In this document: positions 42,291-52,684 of the stretch, piece by piece
Layout of the letters: every line of letters begins with the position of its first letter
How positions within the stretch are numbered: the first letter of the stretch is position 1
From: Prorocentrum cordatum
Taxonomy: Eukaryota; Sar; Dinophyceae; Prorocentrales; Prorocentraceae
NCBI GenBank assembly: GCA_963575745.1
Contig: CAUYUJ010000853.1
Span: 1-64,000, forward strand
DNA: 64,000 nucleotides
Reading direction: 5' to 3'
The notes under the pieces: model-generated
What the model was told of the DNA's origin: nothing
Databases searched by the model: none
What the model saw: the letters and a program-made list of their open reading frames with translations, nothing else
Program-made: the position numbers and the translations under genes

Positions 42291-42374
42291 AGAGAAGCAG
42301 ACTGGCTGCTGGCGGAAGGGGGGCAGGGGGGCAGTCGATTCCCCACATGAAGTGTGCTAACCTGAGTGCGGCCC

Positions 42375-42495
42375 TGGAGGAGGGAGGAGGAGGAGGAGGA
42401 GGGCGAGGAGGAGGACGAGGGAGCACGCACACCAGGAGGGGGAAGGATGAGGAGGAGCAGGAGCAGGAGGAGGACGACGACGACGACAACGACGA
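42375..42495. repeat. GGA array ending in GAC
   Basis: GGA triplets with GCACGCACACC interruption, then GACGACGAC. Confidence 0.85.
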
Positions 42496-42694
42496 GGGCT
42501 CAGGCCTGCAACGTCCCGACGCTGGCGCAGCGGCTGGTGAGGGCCTGGACCGTCTCGACGGACGGGCGCTCCTGCCGCGCCTCGCGCGGGGGCGCGCGCG
42601 CGCGGGCGCGCGGGCAGCTCCGCGGGCCATGCCAGTGGGGACAAGGGGATCGGAAACAGATGCCCGTGCACTCCGATCCGAGGTTCTTCGCCCC

Positions 42695-42885
42695 GAGGAG
42701 GAGGAGGAGGAGGAGGAGGAGGAGGAGGAGGAGGAGGAGGAGGAGGAGGAGGAGGAGGAGGAGGAGGAGGAGGAGGAGGAGGAGGAGGAGGAGAGAGGAG
42801 GGAGGAGGAGGAGGAGAGGGAGGAGGAGAGGAGGAGGAGGAGGAGGGGAGGAGGAGGAGGAGGAGGAGGAGGAGGAGGGTGCGCG
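42695..42885. repeat. GGA trinucleotide array
   Basis: Pure GGA/GAG for about 100 bp, then GGGAGGAGG slips. Confidence 0.9.
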
Positions 42886-43111
42886 ACCGGATCACAAGGC
42901 TGTCCGTGCCGATGCAGCCCCGACCCGACGTGCACTCCGATCCGACCCGGCTCGTCAATCCGATGCACGAGCGGCGCGCCTGGGGGGAAGGCAGAGGAGG
43001 CCGGCCTTCTCAGAAGGCGACGGGGACTTTCGGGCGAGCGGGCAGCTTCGCGACGGGCAGCCCCTGCGCCCCCCTCGGGTAGAACAAAAAACGGGCGGGC
43101 CAGCAATGCAG

Positions 43112-43298
43112 AGGCCTCCCAAACGCGGTCGGAACAGATTGGGTCGGAGGACCGCGCCGCATCGCCGATGCATCGGCGATGCATCGAGGACGTCGGCGTG
43201 GAAAAAACCGGGCTCCGCATCCAGCCGAATCGCCAAGGCATCGGCGATGCGGCGCGACCCTCCGACGCCATCTGCTCGGATCCCACCCGGGCGGCCCA
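43112..43298. mobile_element. Foldback/TIR element, family O (copy 2, full length)
   Basis: Arms of about 60 bp: AGGCCTCCCAAACGCGGTC...GTCGGAGGACCGCGCCGCAT on the left and the inverted copy on the right. The inner 19 bp CGCGCCGCATCGCCGATGC are perfect. GATGCATCGG lies in the centre, as at 2271-2421. Confidence 0.75.
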
Positions 43299-43409
43299 GG
43301 GTACGAAAATTACGCTACCGAGGAACCCCACATACTTATATGATGGCTGGAGTGATGATAGCTGAAAAGAAGCATGTGAGAATGATGTTGGTGGCCGTTC
43401 CCTGCGCGC

Positions 43410-44450
43410 CCCCTCTGATGTCGAGAAAATGACACGCCTGCTGCGCCCTGCGCGCCTGCAGCGCATAGAGACCGCACCCCACGCGCACCCCCCTCTGTTA
43501 TCGAGACTTTGCCACGCCTGCCGCGCCCTGCGCGCCTGAAACGCATAGAGACCGCACCCCCTGTGACCCCCTCTGGTGTCGAGAAAGTGCCGCGCCTGCC
43601 ATGCCCTGCGCGCCTGTAACGCATAGAGACCGCACCCCCTGCGCACCCTCCTGGTGTCGAGAAAATGCCGCGCCTGCCGTGCCCTGCGCGCCTGCAACGC
43701 ATAGAAACCGCACCCCCTGTTCACCCCCTCTGGTGTCGAGAAAGTGCCACGCCTGCCGCGCCCTGCGCGCCTGCAACGCATAGAGACCGCATCCCCTGCG
43801 CACCCTCCTGGTGTCGAGAAAATGCCGCGCCTGCCGTGCCCGCGCCTGCAGCGCATAGAGACCGCACCCCCTGTTCACCCCCTCCGGTGTCGAGAATTCC
43901 CACGCCTGCCGCGCCCTGCGCGCCTGCAGCGCATAGAGACCGCACCCCCTGTTCACCCCCTCTGGTGTCGAGAATTCCCACGCCTGCCGCGCCCTGCGCG
44001 CCTGCAGTGCATAGAGACCGCACCCCCTGCGCACCCTCCTGGTGTCGACAAAATGCCGCGCCTGCCGTGCCCTGCGCGCCTGCAACGCATAGAGACCGCA
44101 CCCCCTGTGCACCCTCCTGGTGTCGAGAATTCCCACGCCTGCCGTGCCGTGCGCGCCTGCCACGCATAGAGACCGCACCCCCTGCGCACCCTCCTGGTGT
44201 CGAGAAACTGCCGCGCCTGCCGTGCCTTGCGCGCCTAGAGACCGCACCCCCTGCGCACCTTCCTGGTGTCGAGAAAATGCCGCGCCTGCCGTGCCCTGCG
44301 CGCCTGCAACGCATAGAGACCGCACCCCCTGTGCACCCCCTCTGGTGTCGAGAAAGTGCCGAGGCGCCTGCCGTGCCCTGCGCGCCTGCAGCGCATAGAG
44401 ACCGCACCCCCTGCGCACCCTGGTGGTGTCGAGAAAATGCCGCGCCTGCC
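43410..44450. repeat. 78-bp minisatellite, about 13 copies
   Basis: Units carry GCATAGAGACCGCACCCCCT, CTGGTGTCGAGAAAATGCC and CTGCCGTGCCCTGCGCGCC. Spacing of ACCGCACC is 80, 78, 78, 79, 75, 78 and 78 bp, so frames slip. The long ORFs on both strands (for example 43498-44826 minus) are by-products. Confidence 0.9.
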
Positions 44451-44941
44451 GTGCTCTCCCTTTTCTTCTCTTCCAGCCGCAGGTGCAGCGCAGCTGGGAA
44501 GAGAAGGAGAGGGAGGGGGAGGAGGAGGAGACGCGGGTGAGACGCGGAAGGGAAAAGAAAACCAGAACCCCACGAAGCATGTGGGGAATCAAGCGGTGGG
44601 CGAGCCGGCCCGCGAGGCTGCTCTGCCCAGCGCCTCCTGGAGCTGAGAGGCGCCGTGGGCACCGAGGGAGGCGGCGGCGGGGCCGAAGCCGGCTGCCCGC
44701 AGCAGACGGCGTTGCCCACCCCTGGCCCGCGCGTCGCGGCTCGGCGCCCCGCCGCGGCCGTGCGGGGGGCGGTTCAGGCAGCCCCGGAAGGCCCGCGGCG
44801 AGTCGCAGAGAGCTGGTGGGCGGCATCCCGAGGCCGGAAGCCCGGCGAAAGCACCAAAATTAGGTCGGGCACGTCGCCCTACAGCCAGGGCCTTGGCATA
44901 AGGAGCCCTAAATAAGGAACGAGGCCCCTTTTTCTTCCATA
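44451..44941. other. Unassigned stretch up to the gap
   Basis: GC-rich with overlapping ORFs; nothing supported. Confidence 0.3.
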
Positions 44942-45041
44942 NNNNNNNNNNNNNNNNNNNNNNNNNNNNNNNNNNNNNNNNNNNNNNNNNNNNNNNNNNN
45001 NNNNNNNNNNNNNNNNNNNNNNNNNNNNNNNNNNNNNNNNN
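44942..45041. other. Assembly gap of 100 N
   Basis: Exactly 100 N, a conventional unknown-size gap. It is followed at once by a CAT array, so the break was probably caused by the repeat. Confidence 0.99.
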
Positions 45042-45570
45042 TCATCATCATCATAATCATCATCGTCATCATCATCATCATCATCATCATCACCATCATC
45101 TTCATCAGCATCATCATCATCATCAACGTCATCCTCCACACCAGCATCATCATCATCAACATCATCATAATCATCATCATCAGCACCATCATCATCATCA
45201 TCATCATCGTCATCATCGTCATCATCAGCATCAGCATCATCATCAGCATCATCATAATCATCATCATCATCATCAGTATCAGCATCAGCATCTGCATCAT
45301 CATCAGCATCAGCATCATCATCAACATCATCATAATCATCAGCATCATCAGTATCAGCAACATCATTATCATCATCAGCATCATCACCACCACCATCATC
45401 ATCAGCATCAGCATCAGCATCACCAGCATCACCATCATCAGCATCATCAGCATCATCATCATCATTATCATCATCATCAGCATCGTCATCATCATCATCA
45501 TCATCATAATCCTCATCAGCATCAGCATCAGCATCAGCATCAGCATCAGCATCAGCATCATCATCATCAG

Positions 45571-45610
<40 letters not shown>

Positions 45611-45618
45611 GTCATCAT
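45042..45618. repeat. CAT trinucleotide array
   Basis: CAT with CAG, AAT and CGT variants; a clean (CAGCAT)n stretch near 45515-45560. Confidence 0.9.
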
Positions 45619-45689
45619 GTTCCTCCTTTTCCTCCCCAATGCCACTCCCCCCTGCCCCGTTTGTATTCCTGTTCTCTGCCCCCCTTCCT

Positions 45690-46225
45690 TCTCCTCCTCC
45701 TCCTCCTCCTCAGCCTCCCTCCCCATCCTGCTCCCACTCAGACTTTCCCTTCGCTTCTTCCTACTGCCCCTCCTCCGCCTCCTCTTTCGCCGCCGTCCCA
45801 ACCTCCGCCTCATCCTCCTCATCCATCTCCTCCTCTCCCTGCCCAGTCCCCCTGCGCCGTTCCTCCTGTCCCCTTCCCCCCGTTCTCCTCCCCCTCCTTA
45901 CGTTCCTCCTCCTCCTCCTCCTCCTCCTCCTCCTCTCTCGTCCTCCTCCTCCTCCTCCTCCTCCTCCTCCTCCTCCTCCTCCTCCTCCTACTCCATAGTC
46001 CTCCTCCTCCTCCTCCTCTCCTCCTCCTCCTCCTCCTCCTCTCTCCTTCTCCTCCTCCTCCTCCTCCTCCTCCTCCCTCCTCCTCCTCCTCCTCCTACCT
46101 CTACTCCTCCTCCCCCTCCTCCTCCTCCTCCCCTCCTCCTCCTCCTACTCCTACTCCTCCTCCTCCTCCTCCTCCTCCTCCTCCTCCTCCTCCTCCTCCT
46201 CCTCCTCCTCCTCCTCCCCCTCACT
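45690..46225. repeat. CTC array
   Basis: Diverged pyrimidines to 45900, then CTC/TCC with CTACTC and CTCTCC slips, ending in (CTCG)n near 46230-46240. Confidence 0.9.
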
Positions 46226-46507
46226 CGCTCGCTCGCTCGCCTGAGGGCCAAGAGATTCGCAGCCCATGCGTAAAGGAGACAAGGACGGCGAAGACTGTAC
46301 CCCCATACCCGATCATGCACATGCAAAGGACAAGGAGGGCAAGACGGACTCGGACGCAGTGCGGCCCTGAGGGTCAGCCGCTGAAGCACCATGGACGCAC
46401 ACAAGGGCCTCCGCAATTACCCTCAACGGGGCGGTGGTAGCCCTTCCAGTGCACATGAGAGGCGGTGGCAAATGTCCACACTAATGATGTCGCATCCATT
46501 GACGCAT

Positions 46508-46804
46508 TCATGGGCAGAGATTCTCCCTCAGGGCGGGGATGTTCGCCCAGAGCATAAAGATGGTGAGGCGGTACAGGGACCCAGTAACACAGAGATCCAC
46601 AACCGCAGAGTTGACCCCGCCAGGCTCACGAATAGAGAGAGCACCAGCCAAGTCCGACCAACGAGGTAGATCAACGCCACCGGGGGCCACAGGACCAAGC
46701 CACACCACGAGCACACATGCCATCCACGCCAGAACGAAGAGACCCCTAGAGCGCCACAACTACACAGTTTGGTACAAGACCTCATCCTTGCGGGCATCGC
46801 CCAT
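46508..46804 (-). pseudogene. Small membrane-protein gene with an in-frame TAG
   Basis: ATG at 46804 in a good initiation context (GGGCCATGG). The frame starts MGDARKDEVLYQTV, meets TAG at codon 15 (46760-46762), then continues LWRSRGLFVLAWMACVLVVW to a TGA at 46508. Two hydrophobic segments (RGLFVLAWMACVLVVWLG and around CVTGSLYRLTIFMLWANIP) suggest a membrane protein of about 98 residues. Continuity on both sides of a single TAG suggests a recent nonsense mutation, readthrough, or a splice site (GTGTAG as acceptor). Family unknown. Confidence 0.4.
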
Positions 46805-46949
46805 GGCCCGTAGCCCCCAAGGGGGCGCACGAAAACGGCTGGCATGCCGGCATGCCCGCCTCCAGGACGAGGTTGGCGGCCCGAGGGAATGCACAAGCAG
46901 GATGGGGGAAGGGCAGAGGGGCACCGACGAAACAGACGCTATCCTTGTC

Positions 46950-47560
46950 ATCGTCGTCCTCCTCCTCCTCCTCCTCCTCCTCCAACTCCAACTCATGTTT
47001 CTCCTGCCCCTTGTGGTCCGCCGTCTCCTCCTCCTCCTCCTCCTCCTCCTCCTCCTCCTCCTCCTCAGCCTCCTCCTCCGCCTCCTCCTCCTTCTCCTCC
47101 TCCACCTCAGCTTCCTCCTACGCCTCCTCCTCCTCCTTATCCATATCCTCCTCCCTCCCTCCTCCTCCTCCCTCTCTCCTCCTCCTCCTGCCCTCCTACT
47201 CTCCTCCTCCTCCTCCTCCTCGCCTCCTCCGCCTCCTCCTCCTCCTCCTCCTCCTCCTCCTCCTCCTTCTCCTCACTCTCCTCCTCTCCTCCTTCCTCCT
47301 CTCCTCCTCCTCCTCTCTCCTCCTCCTCCTCCTCCTCTCTCCTCCTCCCTCCTCCTCCTCCTCCCTCCTCCTCTCCCTCCCACCTCCTCCTCTCCTCCCC
47401 CTCCTCCTTCTCCTCCTGTCTGCGCCTCCCTCCTATTATCCTCCTCCTCCTCCTCCTCCTCCTCCTCCTCCTCCTCCTCCCCTCATTCTGCTCATCATCC
47501 TCTCCTCATCCTCCTCCTCCTTCTCCCCCCATCCTCCTCCTTTCTCCTCTCCTCAGCAGC
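46950..47560. repeat. CTC array
   Basis: CTC/TCC with many CTCCCTCC, CTCTCC and TCCTTC slips. Confidence 0.9.
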
Positions 47561-47574
47561 AGCAGCAGCGCCAT

Positions 47575-48550
<976 letters not shown>

Positions 48551-48926
48551 CCTCCTCCTCCTATTCCTCCTCTTCCGTATCATCCTCATATTTCGTCGCA
48601 CGTTTGTTTCTGCTACCCAGCTATCCGGCTGTCCTGCTCTCCTCGCCACTGCCCCTGGCCTCAGATCCCAAACCAAGTCAGTCATCCACACACAATCGAT
48701 TTTCACACGACGATCAAGCGCGTTATGTTGTAATCATTGCGGTGCCCGTTCGGACAGACATCCCAGGCAGCGTTTGCAGGCGCAGCATCACCGAGTGGTC
48801 GTTGGCACCAAGCCCATGTCGCTTCAATCCGTAGCACCACACGCACCTGGTGATCGCTGGAAAACAATGCGCAGCGCGCGGTGCCATACCTATATAACAT
48901 GTGTATATACATATAGACAGATTGGA
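48551..48926. other. Unassigned stretch
   Basis: A short CTC run near 48548, then less repetitive sequence with no supported ORF. Confidence 0.35.
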
Positions 48927-49850
48927 TCAGTCGACGTATTCCTTCAAACACATGTCGTTGTTTGTGCCTGGCCACGCCACTTGTTCGCCACAAGATCTAT
49001 AGAATCGATCGCAATGCCGCCACACAACTAGTCGCAGAAGCCCTCCGCGCCTGTGACATTTCGAGCACTTGGTGGTTGCGCGTGCACCCGTCAAGTTCCT
49101 CAGAGCGCCTGACGTTATACCCAGGGCTGCGACCTGCCCATAGCTTATGGCGCATGCTGATCCGCCCGCAGCGCAGTTCGCAGACAGGGCAAGCGCCAGG
49201 CCCGCCCAATTGCAGGGAACAGCCACCGAGAAGGATGTGTATACCCAGAGCTTCCCTTCCGAGCCCATTCGTCGCCCGGGCCCGTTCGGCTTCCCAACGG
49301 ACGCAAGATCAAGCCCCTCCGGCCCCCGAGCGGGCGAGAAGTCCACCGGCATCCTGGATTTGAGCACGTTCGGCTGCCTCTTCGGCAGCCGCAGGGGCTC
49401 ACGCGCCGAATGAGCTCCGAAGCGGCCTCGGGCGTAGGCCGAAGCGCAGCCAGGCTCGCAGAGAGGTGATGGTAGAATTGGTCGAAGGCAGAGGGAACAT
49501 TTTTCCGTCGGCGGCGAGGCAGAGGCAGTCCGCTCCAGCGTGTGGCTATTCGGGGCAACCGAAAGGCCAATTGCACGGCGTGCAAAAGCGAGGAAGAAGA
49601 CAAGGGCGGCCGCGCGGGGAGGGGGGGGGGGGAAATCGCTCAGACCGCAGACGGAAAATCCCCGTGTTCCAGAGGGCCGGTTTGCGCACAACGCCACCTG
49701 TGAACTCCGGCGGCTCGGCGGTGATGGCGTAGCCCAGAAGGGCAACGATGACGATAACGAGGACGAGGAAGAGGGCATCTCCTTCTCCGCCACCTCCTCG
49801 TGATCATCATCAGAATCACCATCATCATCAGCAGCCGCAGCAGCACTCAC
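48927..49850 (-). CDS. Unknown protein ORF, 307 codons
   Basis: The longest frame in the window not explained by a simple repeat over most of its length. The N-terminal part is acidic and Ser-rich because the frame enters the adjacent CAT array. The rest is mixed, with CSKCHRRGG, WPGTNNDMCLKEYVD and a weakly hydrophobic stretch (NWAGLALALSANCAAGG). A second minus-strand frame over 49650-49780 encodes a membrane-like LFLVLVIVIVALLGYAITA, and a C run at 49618-49632 may hide a frame change, so the true frame is unsure. No family recognised. Confidence 0.35.
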   Translation of the reverse strand: MSAAAAADDDGDSDDDHEEVAEKEMPSSSSSLSSSLPFWATPSPPSRRSSQVALCANRPSGTRGFSVCGLSDFPPPPPRAAALVFFLAFARRAIGLSVAPNSHTLERTASASPPTEKCSLCLRPILPSPLCEPGCASAYARGRFGAHSAREPLRLPKRQPNVLKSRMPVDFSPARGPEGLDLASVGKPNGPGRRMGSEGKLWVYTSFSVAVPCNWAGLALALSANCAAGGSACAISYGQVAALGITSGALRNLTGARATTKCSKCHRRGGLLRLVVWRHCDRFYRSCGEQVAWPGTNNDMCLKEYVD

Positions 49851-50068
49851 ATCACCACATAATCGGCATGAGCAGCATCATCATCATCATCATCAGCAGC
49901 ATCATCATCATCATCAGCATCATCATCAGCATCATCATCAGATCATCCTCATCATCAGCAGCAGCATCACCATCATCATCAGCATCAGCATCATCATCAG
50001 CAGCATCATCATCAGCAGCAGCATACTCCTGGTCATCCTCATCATCATCCTCATCATCCTCATCATCC

Positions 50069-50131
<63 letters not shown>

Positions 50132-50152
50132 GCATCATCATCCCGCCACCAC

Positions 50153-50207
<55 letters not shown>

Positions 50208-50215
50208 GGCAGCAG
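49800..50215. repeat. CAT trinucleotide array
   Basis: CAT with CAGCAG and CCTCAT units, then pure CAT at 50065-50205. Confidence 0.9.
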
Positions 50216-50221
50216 CATCCG

Positions 50222-50345
50222 TTATCCACAAGCCAGCGGCCGCCGAGCGGAGAGGGCGGCCTCGGCGGCCGCGCCCAGCAGCTCGTCGAGCAGCGCCGCG
50301 GCGAGGGAGCCGCTGACGCACTCGTCCTCGCGGTCGCTGTCCGAC
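50222..50345 (-). pseudogene. Fragment encoding an LLDELL peptide shared with 41.8 kb
   Basis: Minus-strand EDECVSGSLAAALLDELLG aligns without gaps with the 41.8-kb fragment; the DNA from GTCGAGCAGC onward keeps the same spacing. Lies between CAT and GAC arrays. Confidence 0.3.
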
Positions 50346-50349
50346 GCCT

Positions 50350-50471
50350 GGCGACGACGACGTCTGACAATGACGACCACGACGACGTCGTCGACGACGA
50401 CGACCATGCCGACGATGACAACAGCGACGGCGACGGCGACGGCGACGGCGGAGACAACGACGACGACGAAC

Positions 50472-50524
<53 letters not shown>

Positions 50525-50525
50525 A
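50350..50525. repeat. GAC/GGC trinucleotide array
   Basis: GACGACGTCGTC mix, GACGGC units and pure GAC to 50525. Confidence 0.9.
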
Positions 50526-50759
50526 TGGTCGTCGCCGCCGCCCGGTAGGCTCCCGCCAGCCACGCCCGCCCCTTGGGACCCCGCCCGCCCGCCTCGCCCG
50601 CCAGGGCTCCGCTCGCCCGACCTACCGTTTGGGTCCCGCCCGCCCGCTCGCTTCCGACCCCCCCCCCCCGGCAGCTTCGCTGCCCCGCCCGCCAGACCCG
50701 CCCCGCAGGGTCCCGCCCGCCCGACCCGCCCGACCCGCCCTCCGCGTGAAATGTTCGGC

Positions 50760-51182
50760 TCGCATCGTCGCCGCCTTGGTCGTCGGCCGCCGGCCGTCGG
50801 TCGCCAGGAGTCGGCTGTCGTCTTCGTACCCTTCGTCGTTCTCGTTGTCGCCGGCGTCGTCGTCGGTTCCGCCTTCGTCGTCGTCAGCGTCGTCATCGCC
50901 ATGATTGTCGCCAGAGTCGTCGTCGTCATGGTCAGCGCCGACCCGCATTGAAGTGCCCGCGCGCTCGCGCGGCATGTGAGACAAGCTAACAAGCTCTCAC
51001 CGGTAAGTGCCATGGCGGCCACATCGGTTGTACCAAACGGGTTGTTGGATGTCCCGTCCTGCCCTCAGGCGAAGGTGAACAGTTATCTCACGACCCTCTT
51101 CTGGGTCACTTGCATCTTGGCAAGGCTTGACGAACCTGGAGGCAGCTCGTGCTGCACCTTTGCCAACTGCTGCTTGCCGTAA
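50760..51182 (+). pseudogene. TRTE family member 4 (diverged, frames broken)
   Basis: A hydrophobic segment encoded by GTC-rich DNA (VVFVPFVVLVVAGVVVGSAF and on), then TRIEVPARSRG in another frame, then SPVSAMAATSVVPNGLL in a third register. The last two match TRTEVPARQR and SPAVNATAAASVGP of the 62.6-kb member in order and spacing. A hydrophobic TTLFWVTCILARL stretch follows where other members have IAIIVAWVLQ. Frameshifts between blocks suggest a relic or unrecognised introns. Confidence 0.4.
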
Positions 51183-51186
51183 CGAT

Positions 51187-51884
51187 TCAGACGGTGCGTG
51201 CTCTGCCAAATTGTCTGACCGCCTGCGTAGCTACGCAGCCACAGGCAAGACAAACTGTCCTCCCGAACTCGTTATGATAAGCAAAGGTGTGGGAGCTAAG
51301 CAAGTCTATGCCGTTCGCTGTACTCTGAGTGGGAACCACGACTGTTCCCTGAAAGAGGCCCTGGTGGCAGGGAAGGGCTAAGAACGTGTTGAACATCATG
51401 TACGGTGCGCTGCCTACACAGCAGTGGCAGCGGATCTGAGAACCTGTACTCCAAAGTGACTCGTGAGCAGTGGATAGCGACTGAGTGTTGATCTCGCGCC
51501 TCTTGGGATGCAGGTTCGCCTCCCTGGGCGTACGATTACTACCCATCTCCATTGAGGCAAGGAAACTGTGACCGAGGTGCTGGCAAACCTGGAAAGCAAT
51601 AGCCTGGTATGGGACCTGTTGCCCCGACCCTCTGCTGGCACACGAATCTTATCTGCCCACTGGTTTATTATTCGGTCCGCAAGCCCCTTCAAAAGAACAC
51701 ATCTGGGGTCGACGCCGCCGGCCCTAACCTCCTCACGAGATCTATAACTTTCGACATTGGCCAGGACAACCCCTCTGCTAGGATGCTCAGCTCGAATATC
51801 CCGAATCGAGTGCCACACGTCAAGGTTCGACTTCAGATGCATCCCATTCTGAATCTTATTTAGACGCGTAACAACATCCGCCAC
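51187..51884. other. Gene-like island, strand undecided
   Basis: Less GC-rich than its surroundings. A plus-strand frame (to 51381) contains KLSDRLRSYAATGKTNCPPE and KQVYAVRCTLSGNHDCSLKE. A minus-strand frame (51414-51884) contains ADVVTRLNKIQNGMHLKSNL and VDPRCVLLKGLADRIINQWA. Either could be an exon; no domain is recognised. Confidence 0.3.
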
Positions 51885-51959
51885 CGTCCTCAGGTCCTTT
51901 GCCCGATCCTCTGAGCCTCAGTCCGAACTCCTGAGGAGTTTCTTGAGGGCCCAGCGCCC

Positions 51960-52620
51960 CGTCGCGGCGCAACGCGTGACTTTTTCGGGTCCAAGAGGGC
52001 TCCATCACGGACCCCGAGAGCCCCAAGACGCCACCAAGACAGTCCAAGAGGGCACCGAGTCGCCAAACGAGCTCTCCAAGACGCTCAATACAGCCCAAAA
52101 GGCCTCCGAAACGCCCCAAGAAGCTTCCAAGAGGCCTCCCACGAAGGCCCCAAGAGGCCAAAAGCACAGATGTTCCTTAACTTGTTGTAGGATGTTGGCG
52201 TTCTCGCCTGTTCGGCTTCCCGACGCTCACAGACAGCCCCAGAGGCCCCCAAGACCGCCCGAAGACCGCCCAAAAGGCCTCCAAGACCGCCCCAAGACGG
52301 CCCACGAGGGCCCCATGACCAGCCCAAGAGGCGCCCAAAGCGGCTCAAGAGGGCCCCAAGACGGCCCTGAAAGAAGCCCGAGAGAGGGAGCACGAACCGA
52401 CAATCTGGACCTGCCACCCCAAGAGGCCCCCAGAAAGCCCCAAGAGGCGACCAGGAAGCCCCAAGAGGCCCCCAAGAGGCCCCCAAGAGGCCCCAAGAGG
52501 CCCCCAAGAGGCACCCAAGAGACCCCAAAAAGGCACCCAAGAGGCCCCCAAACGGCCCCCAAGCGGCGTCCAAACTGCCTTCGTGAGGCCCCCGAGAACC
52601 CCCCCCCGCGAGATCTCAAC
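51960..52620. repeat. Periodic CCAAGAGG repeat, copy 2
   Basis: 10-11-bp CCAAGAGGCC words on the plus strand, including a clean 11-bp run at 52440-52560 and a head CGGCTTCCCGACG near 52205 as at 37.97 and 59.63 kb. Confidence 0.8.
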
Positions 52621-52684
52621 GAACGCAACATACGCTTCATACCCAACTCCCACGCACGGTGGCGGGATGGGCCGAAAGCCATTA

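Noticed and set aside
41780-43432. 550-codon plus-strand ORF
   Set aside because: Held open by GA and GGA tracts; Arg/Glu repeats with no conserved part on this strand.
43498-44826. 442-codon repeat-protein ORF (minus) and 291-codon ORF (plus)
   Set aside because: Both strands are open because the unit is close to 78 bp; unit lengths of 75, 79 and 80 bp break the register.
50350-50951. Poly-Thr/poly-Asp proteins from the GAC array
   Set aside because: Homotriplet translation; only the part after about 50760 shows similarity to another locus.
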